Positions 6,518 through 14,745 of a DNA stretch of 22,119 bases are shown here, piece by piece. Position 1 is the first letter of the stretch. Each line of letters begins with the position of its first letter. The position numbers were made by a program, and so were the translations under genes. Source of the DNA: JANRKH01 sp964351245 (GTDB taxonomy: Bacteria > Pseudomonadota > Alphaproteobacteria > Rickettsiales > Rickettsiaceae); assembly GCA_964351245.1 (NCBI GenBank), contig CAYGNF010000019.1:1-22119 (forward strand), in the 5' to 3' direction. The notes under the pieces are model-generated. The model saw only the letters and a list, made by a program, of their open reading frames with translations. It searched no databases and was not told the DNA's origin.

Positions 6518-7944
6518 TAGGCTGCTTTCTTCATATTTGCCGCCTTTTCTAAAGCTTCTTCTATTCCTCCAACCATATAAAATGCAGATTCTGGGACATC
6601 ATCATGAACCCCGGATGCTATTTCCTTAAAGCCCTTTATAGTATCTTTTAGCTCTACAAACTTCCCTTTTGCGCCGGTAAAAACTTCGGCCACATGGAAG
6701 GGTTGAGACAGGAATCTTTGTATCTTTCTTGCTCTACCAACGATCAACTTATCTTCCTCTGAAAGTTCATCCATACCAAGTATTGCTATAATATCTTGTA
6801 AGGATTTGTAAGTCTGTAGTATTTTTTGCACTTCTCTTGCAACCGTGTAATGCTCCTCTCCAATTAATTGAGGATCCAGCATTTGAGAGGTGCTATCGAG
6901 CGGATCTACAGCGGGATATATTCCGAGCTCCGCTATTTGCCTACTTAAAACAGTTGTGGCGTCAAGATGCGCAAAAGATGTAGCAGGAGCTGGGTCCGTT
7001 AGATCATCAGCTGGTACATATATAGCTTGAACAGAAGTAATAGAGCCAGTTCTAGTAGATGTAATTCTTTCCTGCATAGCTCCCATATCAGTAGATAAAG
7101 TTGGCTGATAACCAACAGCAGAAGGTATGCGACCAAGCAAAGCAGATACTTCCGACCCTGCTTGAGTAAATCTAAATAAATTATCTACAAAGAATAATAC
7201 GTCTTGTCCCCCATCCATATCTCTAAATTCTTCGGCAATAGTAAGTCCAGTTAAAGCAACCCTTGATCTTGCCCCAGGTGACTCGCTCATTTGGCCATAA
7301 ACTAAGGATACTTTAGATTTTGTATTATCTTCTATATTAATGACTTTAGATTCCATCATTTCTCTATAAAGATCATTTCCCTCTCTTGTTCTCTCGCCTA
7401 CGCCAGCAAACACAGTGTAACCACCGTGAGCTTTTGCAACATTATTAATTAATTCCATTATTAAAACAGTTTTACCAACGCCTGCTCCTCCAAATAAACC
7501 TATTTTCCCACCCTTGGTATATGGGGCTAATAAATCGATCACTTTAATTCCAGTGGTAAGTAGCTTTTTATCGGTTGATAGATCAAGAAAATGAGGGGCT
7601 TGTGCATGAATTGGCTTATGTTTTTTAGAGTCAACGGGTCCTTTTTCGTCAATAGGCTCTCCTATTACATTAATAATTCTACCTAGAGTCTTTTTGCCAA
7701 CTGGAACCATTATTGGCATTCCCGTATTTTCTACCTCAATACCTCTTTTAAATCCATCGGTTGAATCCATGGCAATGCAGCGCACTGTATTATCTCCTAC
7801 ATGCTGAGCAACTTCTAGAACCAGCGTAACTCCCTCGTGCTTACATACCAAAGCATCTAAAATTTTTGGCAAATCTCCGGACTCAAAGGTTACATCCACC
7901 ACAGCAGAAACTATTTTAGATATTTTTCCTATATTTTTACTCAT
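6517..7944 (-). CDS. atpD: F1 ATP synthase beta subunit
   Basis: The 475-residue catalytic beta subunit has the P-loop GGAGVGKT (152-159), the catalytic Glu184 in GVGERTREGNDLY, GRIPSAVGYQPTLSTDMG and the DELSEEDKL catch-loop motif near the C-terminus. It hydrolyses or makes ATP at the alpha/beta interfaces. The usual FIDNIFRFTQAG motif reads FVDNLFRFTQAG, a conservative change. Length is typical. It sits 24 bp after atpG and overlaps atpC by one base, in the canonical order. Confidence 0.98.
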   Translation of the reverse strand: MSKNIGKISKIVSAVVDVTFESGDLPKILDALVCKHEGVTLVLEVAQHVGDNTVRCIAMDSTDGFKRGIEVENTGMPIMVPVGKKTLGRIINVIGEPIDEKGPVDSKKHKPIHAQAPHFLDLSTDKKLLTTGIKVIDLLAPYTKGGKIGLFGGAGVGKTVLIMELINNVAKAHGGYTVFAGVGERTREGNDLYREMMESKVINIEDNTKSKVSLVYGQMSESPGARSRVALTGLTIAEEFRDMDGGQDVLFFVDNLFRFTQAGSEVSALLGRIPSAVGYQPTLSTDMGAMQERITSTRTGSITSVQAIYVPADDLTDPAPATSFAHLDATTVLSRQIAELGIYPAVDPLDSTSQMLDPQLIGEEHYTVAREVQKILQTYKSLQDIIAILGMDELSEEDKLIVGRARKIQRFLSQPFHVAEVFTGAKGKFVELKDTIKGFKEIASGVHDDVPESAFYMVGGIEEALEKAANMKKAA

Positions 7945-7968
7945 ATTTTTCTCACATATTATTTTGTA

Positions 7969-8823
7969 TTATACCGCCTCTGCTCCAGAAATAACCTCTA
8001 TTAATTCATTGGTTATAACTGATTGACGGGTTCTATTCATTTTCAGCGTAAGTTGTTCAATCATTGAGCCTGCATTTCTTGTTGCATTATCCATAGCTGC
8101 CATGCATGAAGCCTGACTACTAGCTATGCTTTCATATAAATTTGCTATGATATTAGACTCAAAATATTTATCTGACAATTTTTCTATTAAATTTTGCCCT
8201 TCAAAATCTATATTTCTTATTGTAGGATCTTGATTGTCAATACATGAATCATCTACGGGCCCAAGACTAAACTTACTAGGCACTAAAGTTAGAGTATTTA
8301 CAAATTTAGTAAAGTAGCTAACAATCTGACAAGAAGGCTCATTATCCAACTCCTTTGCAACAAATTCTTGGATCTGACTCGCAACATTCTTTGGATCTTC
8401 GTAAGCACTAACAACAAAAGACGGTGTGATAATTTTTGATATTATAGAATTTAGTTTTTTTCCTACGCAAATTACTTTAGGACGTGGATAGTGATTTATA
8501 TCTTCCCTTAATTTTTTAAGAATGTTTGCATTATAAGGGCCGCACAGCCCTCTATCAGAACCATAAACAATTAAAATAGTAGCATTAAAATTCTTTTGCG
8601 GGCTCAAGAGAGCATTAATCATAGGGCTGCTAGAGTATATATCAGAAGAGTTTTTTATAGCACTAAGTAGCGCTGTAATTTTTTGCCTATAAATAGATGC
8701 AAAATTTGCTGATATTTTTGCTTTATTCAATTTGGAGACAGCAACCATTCTCATGGCTTTGGTGATTTTCTGAGTCGATTTTACGCTCTTTATTCTATTT
8801 CTTAGGGCCTTTATGCTAGACAT
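7969..8823 (-). CDS. atpG: F1 ATP synthase gamma subunit
   Basis: The 284-residue central shaft subunit starts with the family signature IKALRNRIKSVKSTQKITKAMRMVAVSKL and ends with the conserved helix MDNATRNAGSMIEQL and the NRTRQSVITNELIEVISGAEA motif, which are the coiled-coil pair inside the alpha3beta3 hexamer. The middle SDRGLCGPYN matches the usual SDRGLCG.fN. Length is typical. It begins 9 bp after the atpA stop with a weak ribosome-binding site. Confidence 0.96.
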   Translation of the reverse strand: MSSIKALRNRIKSVKSTQKITKAMRMVAVSKLNKAKISANFASIYRQKITALLSAIKNSSDIYSSSPMINALLSPQKNFNATILIVYGSDRGLCGPYNANILKKLREDINHYPRPKVICVGKKLNSIISKIITPSFVVSAYEDPKNVASQIQEFVAKELDNEPSCQIVSYFTKFVNTLTLVPSKFSLGPVDDSCIDNQDPTIRNIDFEGQNLIEKLSDKYFESNIIANLYESIASSQASCMAAMDNATRNAGSMIEQLTLKMNRTRQSVITNELIEVISGAEAV

Positions 8824-8832
8824 GATGATACA

Positions 8833-10392
8833 CTAGTTTTTAATCTCAGAACTCTCGCTTCGTATCAAGAATTTCTTTTGATGCGCTTCTATGATTTCTC
8901 TGAGCTTTGCTTCTATTTCTTCGGATATAGCTTTCTCAGATTCTATATTTTTCCATAATGTTCCGTAGGATGCCTTAATTGCACCCAAAAGAGATTCTTC
9001 GAAGTTTTTTATCTCGCTAAGCTTGATTTTATCTAAATATCCCTTTACCCCAGCAAAAATAAGTATCACTTGATCGGTAACTGTGTAGGGCCTTCCTTGA
9101 GGTTGCTTTAAAAGCTCCACTAATCTTTCTCCTCTTGTTAGAAGATTTCTAGTAGATTCATCTAAATCAGATCCAAATTGAGCAAAAGATTCCATTTCTC
9201 TGTATTGCGCAAGCTCTAGCTTAATAGATCCTGCAACTTGCTTCATAGCTTTTGTCTGCGCCGCAGAACCAACTCTACTAACCGAGAGCCCAACATTCAC
9301 AGCAGGTCTTACGCCTTTATAAAATAACTCACTCTCAAGAAATATTTGACCATCTGTAATAGAAATCACATTAGTTGGTATATAAGCAGAAACATCTCCT
9401 GCCTGAGTTTCAATAATAGGTAGAGCGGTAAGAGATCCGCTGCCTTCTTTTTCTGACATTTTTGCAGCTCTTTCAAGCAACCTCGAGTGAAGATAAAAAA
9501 CATCTCCTGGAAAAGCTTCTCTACCTGGCGGCCTTCTCAGAAGTAAAGACATTTGTCTATACGCAACTGCATGCTTAGATAGATCGTCATATATAATCAG
9601 TGCATGCATGCCATTATCTCTAAAATACTCCCCAATGGTGCATCCTACGTAAGGTGCAATAAATTGAAGAGGAGCGGGGTCAGAAATTGCAGCTGAAACA
9701 ACTACGGTATATTCCAACGCTCCAGCTTCTTCTAGCTGCTTTACTATCCTTGCGATAGTTGACTGTTTTTGACCAATCGCAACATAAATACAGTATATTT
9801 TATCGCTCTCATTAGCATTATCGTGAGCATATTTTTGGTTAATAATTGTGTCTATTGCTATTGATGTTTTTCCGGTTTGTCTATCTCCGATAATTAATTC
9901 TCTCTGGCCTCTACCTATTGGAATCAAAGAATCTATAGCTTTGATACCAGTTTGCACTGGCTCATGAACACTTTTACGAGCAATAATACCGGGAGCCTTA
10001 AATTCTACAAATCTCTTATGATCTGTTTTGATATCGCCTTTTCCATCAATAGGATCTCCAAGACTATCTACAACCCTCCCTAAATACTCTTTTCCAACAG
10101 GAATTTGCAGGACTTCTTTAGTCCTTTTTACAACATCCCCTTGTCTGATTTGTCTGTCATCTCCCATGATCACAGCACCAACAGAATCCGTATTTAGATT
10201 TAGCACCAACCCCTTAACCCCCGAATCAAAGATAATAATTTCTCCAATTCTTACGTTTTCAAGACCAAAAATATCTGCGGTACCATCTCCTACAGCAAGT
10301 ACCTCTCCTACTTCATCTAGATCAGCTCTAAAATCAAGATTATTTATTTCTTTTTGTATTATTTGAGTTATTTCTTTTGGGTCAAATTTCAT
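8833..10392 (-). CDS. atpA: F1 ATP synthase alpha subunit
   Basis: The 519-residue non-catalytic nucleotide-binding subunit has the N-terminal GDGTADIFGLENV strand region, P-loop GDRQTGKT (169-176), the alpha-specific RPPGREAFPGDVFYLHSRLLER motif and PAVNVGLSVSRVGSAAQ, which contains the arginine finger. A good AGGAG Shine-Dalgarno sequence stands about 7 nt before the ATG, the clearest in this operon. The length is normal (about 510). It follows atpH by 21 bp. Confidence 0.98.
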   Translation of the reverse strand: MKFDPKEITQIIQKEINNLDFRADLDEVGEVLAVGDGTADIFGLENVRIGEIIIFDSGVKGLVLNLNTDSVGAVIMGDDRQIRQGDVVKRTKEVLQIPVGKEYLGRVVDSLGDPIDGKGDIKTDHKRFVEFKAPGIIARKSVHEPVQTGIKAIDSLIPIGRGQRELIIGDRQTGKTSIAIDTIINQKYAHDNANESDKIYCIYVAIGQKQSTIARIVKQLEEAGALEYTVVVSAAISDPAPLQFIAPYVGCTIGEYFRDNGMHALIIYDDLSKHAVAYRQMSLLLRRPPGREAFPGDVFYLHSRLLERAAKMSEKEGSGSLTALPIIETQAGDVSAYIPTNVISITDGQIFLESELFYKGVRPAVNVGLSVSRVGSAAQTKAMKQVAGSIKLELAQYREMESFAQFGSDLDESTRNLLTRGERLVELLKQPQGRPYTVTDQVILIFAGVKGYLDKIKLSEIKNFEESLLGAIKASYGTLWKNIESEKAISEEIEAKLREIIEAHQKKFLIRSESSEIKN

Positions 10393-10413
10393 TATATCTC
10401 CTGAAATACATAA

Positions 10414-10959
10414 TTATTGAATTTTCAAATTAGCAAACTGTTCGAAAGTCTTCTGCAAAGAAGCATCTAGCATTTTTCCATCAAAAAAGGCTTTAAAGCC
10501 CGCAACTATTTTTTTATCTATTTTAATATCTAAAACTGGCTTTATTTGAAATTGGCTATTCAAAGCTTCTTGTGCCATTTGTAATTGCTTATCAGATGGG
10601 TGATTTGCAAATAAAATTTTTGTCTCTGTTAGGCCTTCTGATGCCATGATATAAGATTTTAGATGTTTGACAATCATTACTAGTAGTTTTGTTTGTCTAA
10701 TTTTAATCAAAATTATGAATAAGTTTTTTATAATTTTACTATCTAGCTTATTGATTAATGGATCAATTTTTGACATTAGAGATAGTTTTGTGCTATGTGA
10801 TAGAATAGGGGATGAAAGCATCCTATCAATATCTCTATTCTGCGCAATTATATCAATATACATATCTATTGAGTCTATAATATATATCACCTCTTTTGTA
10901 TTTTTTGAGGTTTGAATCAATATATTAGAAAATTTTATTGCTAATTGGTCTATCGCCAT
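10414..10959 (-). CDS. atpH: F1 ATP synthase delta subunit (OSCP)
   Basis: The delta subunit links F1 to the peripheral stalk. The protein is about 181 aa from ATG (10957-10959), starting MAIDQLAIKFSNIL; a GTG four codons upstream (to 10971) is the alternative start, but GGTGG lies about 8 nt before the ATG and would serve it as Shine-Dalgarno sequence. The N-terminal helical bundle is divergent; the C-terminal region with IDKKIVAGFKAFFDGKMLDASLQKTFEQF matches the family motif (v.ll.GG..i...d.s.diSl...L..l). The usual GG in that motif is replaced by AF. Position as first gene before atpA supports the call. The F0 genes are elsewhere, as is usual in alphaproteobacteria. Confidence 0.9.
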   Translation of the reverse strand: MAIDQLAIKFSNILIQTSKNTKEVIYIIDSIDMYIDIIAQNRDIDRMLSSPILSHSTKLSLMSKIDPLINKLDSKIIKNLFIILIKIRQTKLLVMIVKHLKSYIMASEGLTETKILFANHPSDKQLQMAQEALNSQFQIKPVLDIKIDKKIVAGFKAFFDGKMLDASLQKTFEQFANLKIQ

Positions 10960-11011
10960 TATTTCTACCACCGCCCTCTCTTCTAAAGAGATTAAGTATC
11001 ATATTCAAGGG

Positions 11012-11039
11012 ATTATAAGTAAATCTGAAGAGATTTCAA
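11012..11039 (-). promoter_or_regulatory. sigma70-type promoter of the atpHAGDC operon
   Basis: Minus-strand TTGAAA (11034-11039) and a perfect TATAAT (11012-11017) are separated by 16 bp, the best promoter match in the window. The start point would be near 11005, giving a leader of about 45 nt before atpH. It sits in the 141-bp gap between cmk and atpH, so ATP synthase can be transcribed independently of the heme operon upstream. Confidence 0.75.
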
Positions 11040-11050
11040 CAAGTTAATTC

Positions 11051-11067
11051 AAATAACCCGGTTATTT
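11051..11067. repeat. 17-bp palindrome between cmk and the atp promoter
   Basis: AAATAACC (11051-11058), one central base, then GGTTATTT (11060-11067) form a perfect inverted repeat. It lies 46 bp past the cmk stop and 11 bp upstream of the atp -35 hexamer. It could be a dyad operator or, as AAATAA/TTATTT with a 5-nt loop, a weak terminator for the heme-cmk operon. There is no T-run directly after it on the minus strand, which favours a protein-binding site slightly. Confidence 0.45.
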
Positions 11068-11112
11068 AAAGGAACAATCTATTCAGAAGTATAACGGTGT
11101 CCTAAAAATTCT

Positions 11113-11775
11113 TTATTGTATTGAGCATTTCTGGGCAATGGTAGTGATAAATTTTTGATAAAAATCATCAAATCCATCTTCATTATTATCAAGCAATATA
11201 GCATCTTTTGGTATTTTAAGAGGGGATTCTGCTCTATTTTCATCTCTTTGATCCCTATTAATTATTTTTTGCTTTATTTCCTCTTCGCTCAAGAGTTTAC
11301 CGCAATATTTATTTTGATCATTCCTTCTTTTTGCCCTCACTTCAACAGAGGCGCTGAGGTATATTTTTACATCTGCATTTGGGGCTATTACTGTTCCTAT
11401 ATCCCTACCTTCCATTATCACTCTATCATGCATATTGATAATATATCTCAAGTAATTGCTAATTATATCACGCACCTCTTTTATTTCTGAAATTTTGGAT
11501 GCAACTTCTGCTATGGTTTCAGTATAAATGATTTTATCCTCAATTTTATCTAAAATATCTAAATCATTATTTATTAAAGTTATTGTTTCTTCTAAATTTT
11601 CTTTTTGTTCTAAAAAGATGAAAGCTAGCTTTCTGTAATAAATTCCTGATTCGCAATAATACAGCTTAAATTCCTCTGCAAGCCTCTTGCATAAACTTCC
11701 CTTACCAGTTCCGGCCTTGCCGTCAACAGAAATTTTTAATTTACTTATTTTATCGAGAAAAATATTAGTTCTCAT
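11113..11775 (-). CDS. cmk: cytidylate kinase
   Basis: The 220-residue P-loop kinase phosphorylates CMP and dCMP. The N-terminus has KISVDGKAGTGKGSLCKRLAEEF with the P-loop GKAGTGKG (19-26); MEGRDIGTVIAPNADVKIYLSAS (about 120-142) is the cmk-type nucleotide-binding signature, and a LID-like RRNDQNKY and IKQKIINRDQRDENRAESPL follow, as in Cmk. The usual DTGAMYR motif reads ESGIYYRK, a divergent substrate loop. Length is normal (about 220). Its start overlaps the upstream orphan gene by 11 bp. In many proteobacteria cmk precedes rpsA; here it ends the hem operon. Confidence 0.9.
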   Translation of the reverse strand: MRTNIFLDKISKLKISVDGKAGTGKGSLCKRLAEEFKLYYCESGIYYRKLAFIFLEQKENLEETITLINNDLDILDKIEDKIIYTETIAEVASKISEIKEVRDIISNYLRYIINMHDRVIMEGRDIGTVIAPNADVKIYLSASVEVRAKRRNDQNKYCGKLLSEEEIKQKIINRDQRDENRAESPLKIPKDAILLDNNEDGFDDFYQKFITTIAQKCSIQ

Positions 11776-12484
11776 GTAAATGTTGCTCTATGATTATTCT
11801 ATTGTTCTTAATCCATATATCAAATTTTGAGATCATTTCTACATGCCTCAGTGTAGAAATATAGTGATAGTGGTCAATAAAAGGAAAATTTGCATTAAAT
11901 GCAATTTTTTTGCTTAAAGATGAGTTTTTAATTAAAAATTTTACTACATCAAAATCACAAAATATTGCATCAAGATCCTTCTTTGATAACATTACCAATA
12001 AATCACCACAAGATTTTTTTTTTGTAATATTGATATTTCCTGACTTTGTTTTTTTATCCATATCTCTAAGAATAATATCTTTTACAATTCCAAAATTTGA
12101 TATTTGACTTTTCTTATGTACTGGATATTCAGTGTTAGTAAATATACAATCAAGATTATGCGTTATAGCATCTGAGTATATAATTTTATCATTTATTTTA
12201 TAAGGCAGGCTCCATGAAGGACTATCTGGAAACTTAAAATCGATTTTTTCTTCGTGTAGATCTTGATATAATGATTCTCTATCTCCAATCTTGTACTTAA
12301 ATTTTATTTTTTGTGATTTAGCGAACATATCGAGTATTTTTCTGGTTCTGCCTTTAAAATCACCATTTTGCTCGTAATAAAATGGATATCTTTGTTCGTA
12401 TTCTACTCCTATTAAATATTCTTTCTTATTTCCAATAGAAGTAAGTGGATATATTAAAAGTAATGATAGAATTATTTTATTCAT
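11765..12484 (-). CDS. orphan periplasmic solute-binding-like protein
   Basis: The protein is about 239 aa from the ATG at 12482-12484. I prefer this start over one six codons upstream because it gives a clean N-terminal hydrophobic segment (MNKIILSLLLIYPLTSIG, a probable signal peptide) and overlaps the cinA-like stop as ATGAATAA. The order YPFYYEQNGDFKGRTRKILDMF, then KIDFKFPDSPSW, then a FGIVKD...DLLVMLSKKDLDAIFCD segment recalls family 3 solute-binding proteins: the GFDvDl-like region and the second-domain loop. Similarity is only at the level of pattern, and no transporter permease or ATPase is nearby. Cys165 and Cys188 (numbered from the upstream start) could form a disulfide. It is locked between cinA-like and cmk by overlaps. 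Function unknown. Confidence 0.65.
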   Translation of the reverse strand: MNKIILSLLLIYPLTSIGNKKEYLIGVEYEQRYPFYYEQNGDFKGRTRKILDMFAKSQKIKFKYKIGDRESLYQDLHEEKIDFKFPDSPSWSLPYKINDKIIYSDAITHNLDCIFTNTEYPVHKKSQISNFGIVKDIILRDMDKKTKSGNINITKKKSCGDLLVMLSKKDLDAIFCDFDVVKFLIKNSSLSKKIAFNANFPFIDHYHYISTLRHVEMISKFDIWIKNNRIIIEQHLHEN

Positions 12485-13244
12485 AGCTAATTTTGAGTAC
12501 ATCCAAACTTTCTCTTAATTTCTGAATAGATTCATCTAATGCTATTAGATCGTTTGTTTTAAATGCAACATTAGTGTAGTAATTATTATCTTTTTTAAAC
12601 GGGTAACTTCCTATATCAACATTAGGGTAATTATTTTGTACATCTTCTAATAAAGAAGCAATTATACTTTCTGAAGAGTTGACGATACAATGCTTTAGAA
12701 GAATTGGAGTTAGGCTTTTAATATTGCTTTCAACGCAAGTAAACATATCTTGTACAATAGCAGGAATCCCTGCCATTACAAAAACGTTTTCTATAAAAAA
12801 TCCCGGCGCTTTTGTTATACTATTTGAGATTAAACTAGAATTCTCTGGTAGAATAGACATTTTTTCTCTAGCGGAGTTCATGGTCTCTCCTCTTTCTTCA
12901 TAAAATTTGCTTATCTCGTGATATATATCATCGTTGCGTACTAAATTTACACCAAAAGCTTTTGCTACTGAGCTTGTGGTTATATCATCATGGGTTGGAC
13001 CTATGCCTCCAGTACTAAAGAGATAGCTATATTTTTTCCGCAAATAATTTACATTTTCTATTATTTCTTGCTCTATATCAGGTATAATCCTCACTTCTTT
13101 TAGCGATATTCCTTTAATCAGAAGCTTTTGCGCAATATATCTTACGTTTTGATCCTGTATCATTCCAGATAAAATCTCATTACCTATTACTAAAATTGCA
13201 GCTGTTAAGGTATTTTGTGATTCTGATTTATTATTATTCATCAT
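12477..13244 (-). CDS. CinA N-terminal-like / MoCF-domain protein
   Basis: The 255-residue protein has the molybdopterin-binding (MoaB/Mog/CinA-N) fold signature: AAILVIGNEILSGMIQDQN (15-33), LKEVRIIPD (48-56) and STGGIGPTHDDITTSSVAKAFG (77-98). CinA proteins use this domain as an ADP-ribose pyrophosphatase and usually carry a C-terminal NMN deamidase domain; here the protein ends after the N-terminal module, as in stand-alone family members. With no molybdenum cofactor genes in view, the nucleotide pyrophosphatase role is more likely than cofactor synthesis, but this is inference. Gene context is the hem operon: 14 bp after hemJ, and its stop overlaps the next gene's start by 8 bp. Confidence 0.85.
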   Translation of the reverse strand: MMNNNKSESQNTLTAAILVIGNEILSGMIQDQNVRYIAQKLLIKGISLKEVRIIPDIEQEIIENVNYLRKKYSYLFSTGGIGPTHDDITTSSVAKAFGVNLVRNDDIYHEISKFYEERGETMNSAREKMSILPENSSLISNSITKAPGFFIENVFVMAGIPAIVQDMFTCVESNIKSLTPILLKHCIVNSSESIIASLLEDVQNNYPNVDIGSYPFKKDNNYYTNVAFKTNDLIALDESIQKLRESLDVLKISYE

Positions 13245-13258
13245 AATTTTCTTGCAAA

Positions 13259-13702
13259 TTATTCAAATGGCTTAATAACAACCATAATTACCGCTATAAT
13301 CATCAAGATTGTTGGAATTTCATTAACTACTCTAAAAAATGTAGCACCTTTGTTATTAGCGTCTCTGGCGAAGTCTTTTCTCCATCTAGCAAGCAATCCA
13401 TGAAAAACTGCAAGGAAGGTTACGCATAGCATTTTTATATGAAACCAAGGTCCCATTGCAGAAATTCCATATATATAAACAAGTAGAAGTCCAAACACAA
13501 AAGTAGCGATCATAGCAGGATTCATTATGTATCTTAATAGCCTTAATTCCATTAGCTTAAATAGCTTAGAAGCCTCCGAATCATGATGCACTCCGGCATG
13601 ATATACATATATTCTTGGCAAATAAAGTAATCCTGCCATCCATGCAATTACTGAAATTATATGAAGTGCTTTAAACCATTCATAATATTCTGACATTATC
13701 AT
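13259..13702 (-). CDS. hemJ: protoporphyrinogen IX oxidase HemJ
   Basis: The 147-residue membrane protein is the HemJ-type protoporphyrinogen oxidase, catalysing the penultimate heme step. It has four predicted membrane segments; conserved features are His14 in KALHIISVIAWMAGLLYLPRIYVYH, the ISVIAWMAGLLYLPR stretch (16-30), LRYIMNPAM and HIKMLCV with Lys90. The stop of hemH overlaps the first ATG as ATGA; a second ATG two codons on (MSEYYEWFKALH) is an equally plausible start. Its place directly after hemE and hemH gives an unbroken set for late heme synthesis except coproporphyrinogen oxidase, which is elsewhere. Confidence 0.93.
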   Translation of the reverse strand: MIMSEYYEWFKALHIISVIAWMAGLLYLPRIYVYHAGVHHDSEASKLFKLMELRLLRYIMNPAMIATFVFGLLLVYIYGISAMGPWFHIKMLCVTFLAVFHGLLARWRKDFARDANNKGATFFRVVNEIPTILMIIAVIMVVIKPFE

Positions 13703-14745
13703 TCCTTACATAAACAATTTACAAACTTATCTTGACACTTCTGAGTACAAAATCCAAGTGTCTTTTTATCACCTAAAATAGCCTCGCCAACATATCTAGC
13801 AAGAGATTTTATAAATATTTCATTATCTCCTAATGCTTTTACTCTATGATATTTTACTCCGTATTTTTCAGCTATAGACTTATATTCAATATCAAGTTCT
13901 ACTAGGGTTTCTATATGCTCTGATACAAATGCGATAGGTACAACTAGTATATTCATTCCTTCTTTTGCTGCTACTTCAACTTCTTCTTCTGTACTTGGCG
14001 AAAGCCACTCTATAGGCCCAACCTTACTCTGATAACACAAAATTGTTTGATGATCTATATTTTTTAGCTCTTTTTTTATGGCATTATATGTCATATTGAT
14101 CTGCCATTCATATGGATCACCTTGTTTCACAAATTTCTTCGGAATACTATGAGCTGAAAATAATATTCTTATTGCTCCATTACCCTCTAATGGTTTCAAA
14201 GCTTCTTTTATAAGCTCGACATGAGATAAAATAAATCCTTCATCATTAAAATAACAACCTATTTTTCTAACATCTTTACCAGGATAAGTATTTTGTAACT
14301 CATTATCAAAATCCTCAAAAGATGATAAGGTTGTAGAACTTGAAGCTTGAGGGTACAGAGGAAGATATACTATCTTATCTGGTTCATATTTCTTTATTCG
14401 TTCCACTACCTCATAGGAAAATGGATGCCAATATCTCATGGAAATAAAAATTTCAAAATATTGTATACCTATTTTTCTTAACTCTTGTTCAAGTGCTTTA
14501 CTTTGTTTTTGTGTCTCTTGGAGTAAAGGAGATTTACCTCCCATTAAACTATAATTTTCCTTTGCAAGTTTTACTCTTGTACATGAGATAAATAAGGCTA
14601 TAAGCTTTCTGATAAAGTAAGGAGCTCTGATAATCCATTTATCTGAAAATAAATTATATAAAAAAGGTCTTACACTATTTAATCCATCAGGACCCCCTAG
14701 ATTAAATAATATTATTGCTATTTTTTCTTTTCCATGTTCAGACAA
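13699..14745 (-). CDS. hemH: ferrochelatase with C-terminal Cys cluster
   Basis: The 348-residue enzyme inserts ferrous iron into protoporphyrin IX. Family features: ILFNLGGPDGLNSVRPFL (12-29), MRYWHPF, LPLYPQASSSTTLSSFEDF (128-146), FSAHSIPKKFVKQGDPY with catalytic His199, CYQSKVGPIEWLSP and FVSEHIETLVELDIEY with Glu279. The last 16 residues contain four cysteines, Cys333, Cys337, Cys344 and Cys346, in a C-x3-C-x6-C-x-C arrangement. Some ferrochelatases, including that of Caulobacter, bind a [2Fe-2S] cluster through C-terminal cysteines, so a cluster here is plausible. The start overlaps hemE by 8 bp and the stop overlaps hemJ by 3 bp. Confidence 0.96.
   Translation of the reverse strand: MSEHGKEKIAIILFNLGGPDGLNSVRPFLYNLFSDKWIIRAPYFIRKLIALFISCTRVKLAKENYSLMGGKSPLLQETQKQSKALEQELRKIGIQYFEIFISMRYWHPFSYEVVERIKKYEPDKIVYLPLYPQASSSTTLSSFEDFDNELQNTYPGKDVRKIGCYFNDEGFILSHVELIKEALKPLEGNGAIRILFSAHSIPKKFVKQGDPYEWQINMTYNAIKKELKNIDHQTILCYQSKVGPIEWLSPSTEEEVEVAAKEGMNILVVPIAFVSEHIETLVELDIEYKSIAEKYGVKYHRVKALGDNEIFIKSLARYVGEAILGDKKTLGFCTQKCQDKFVNCLCKE

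Noticed and set aside
10028..10366. 112-codon plus-strand frame opposite atpA
   Set aside because: Antisense shadow of a highly conserved gene; Ser/Pro/Thr-rich translation is typical of such shadows.
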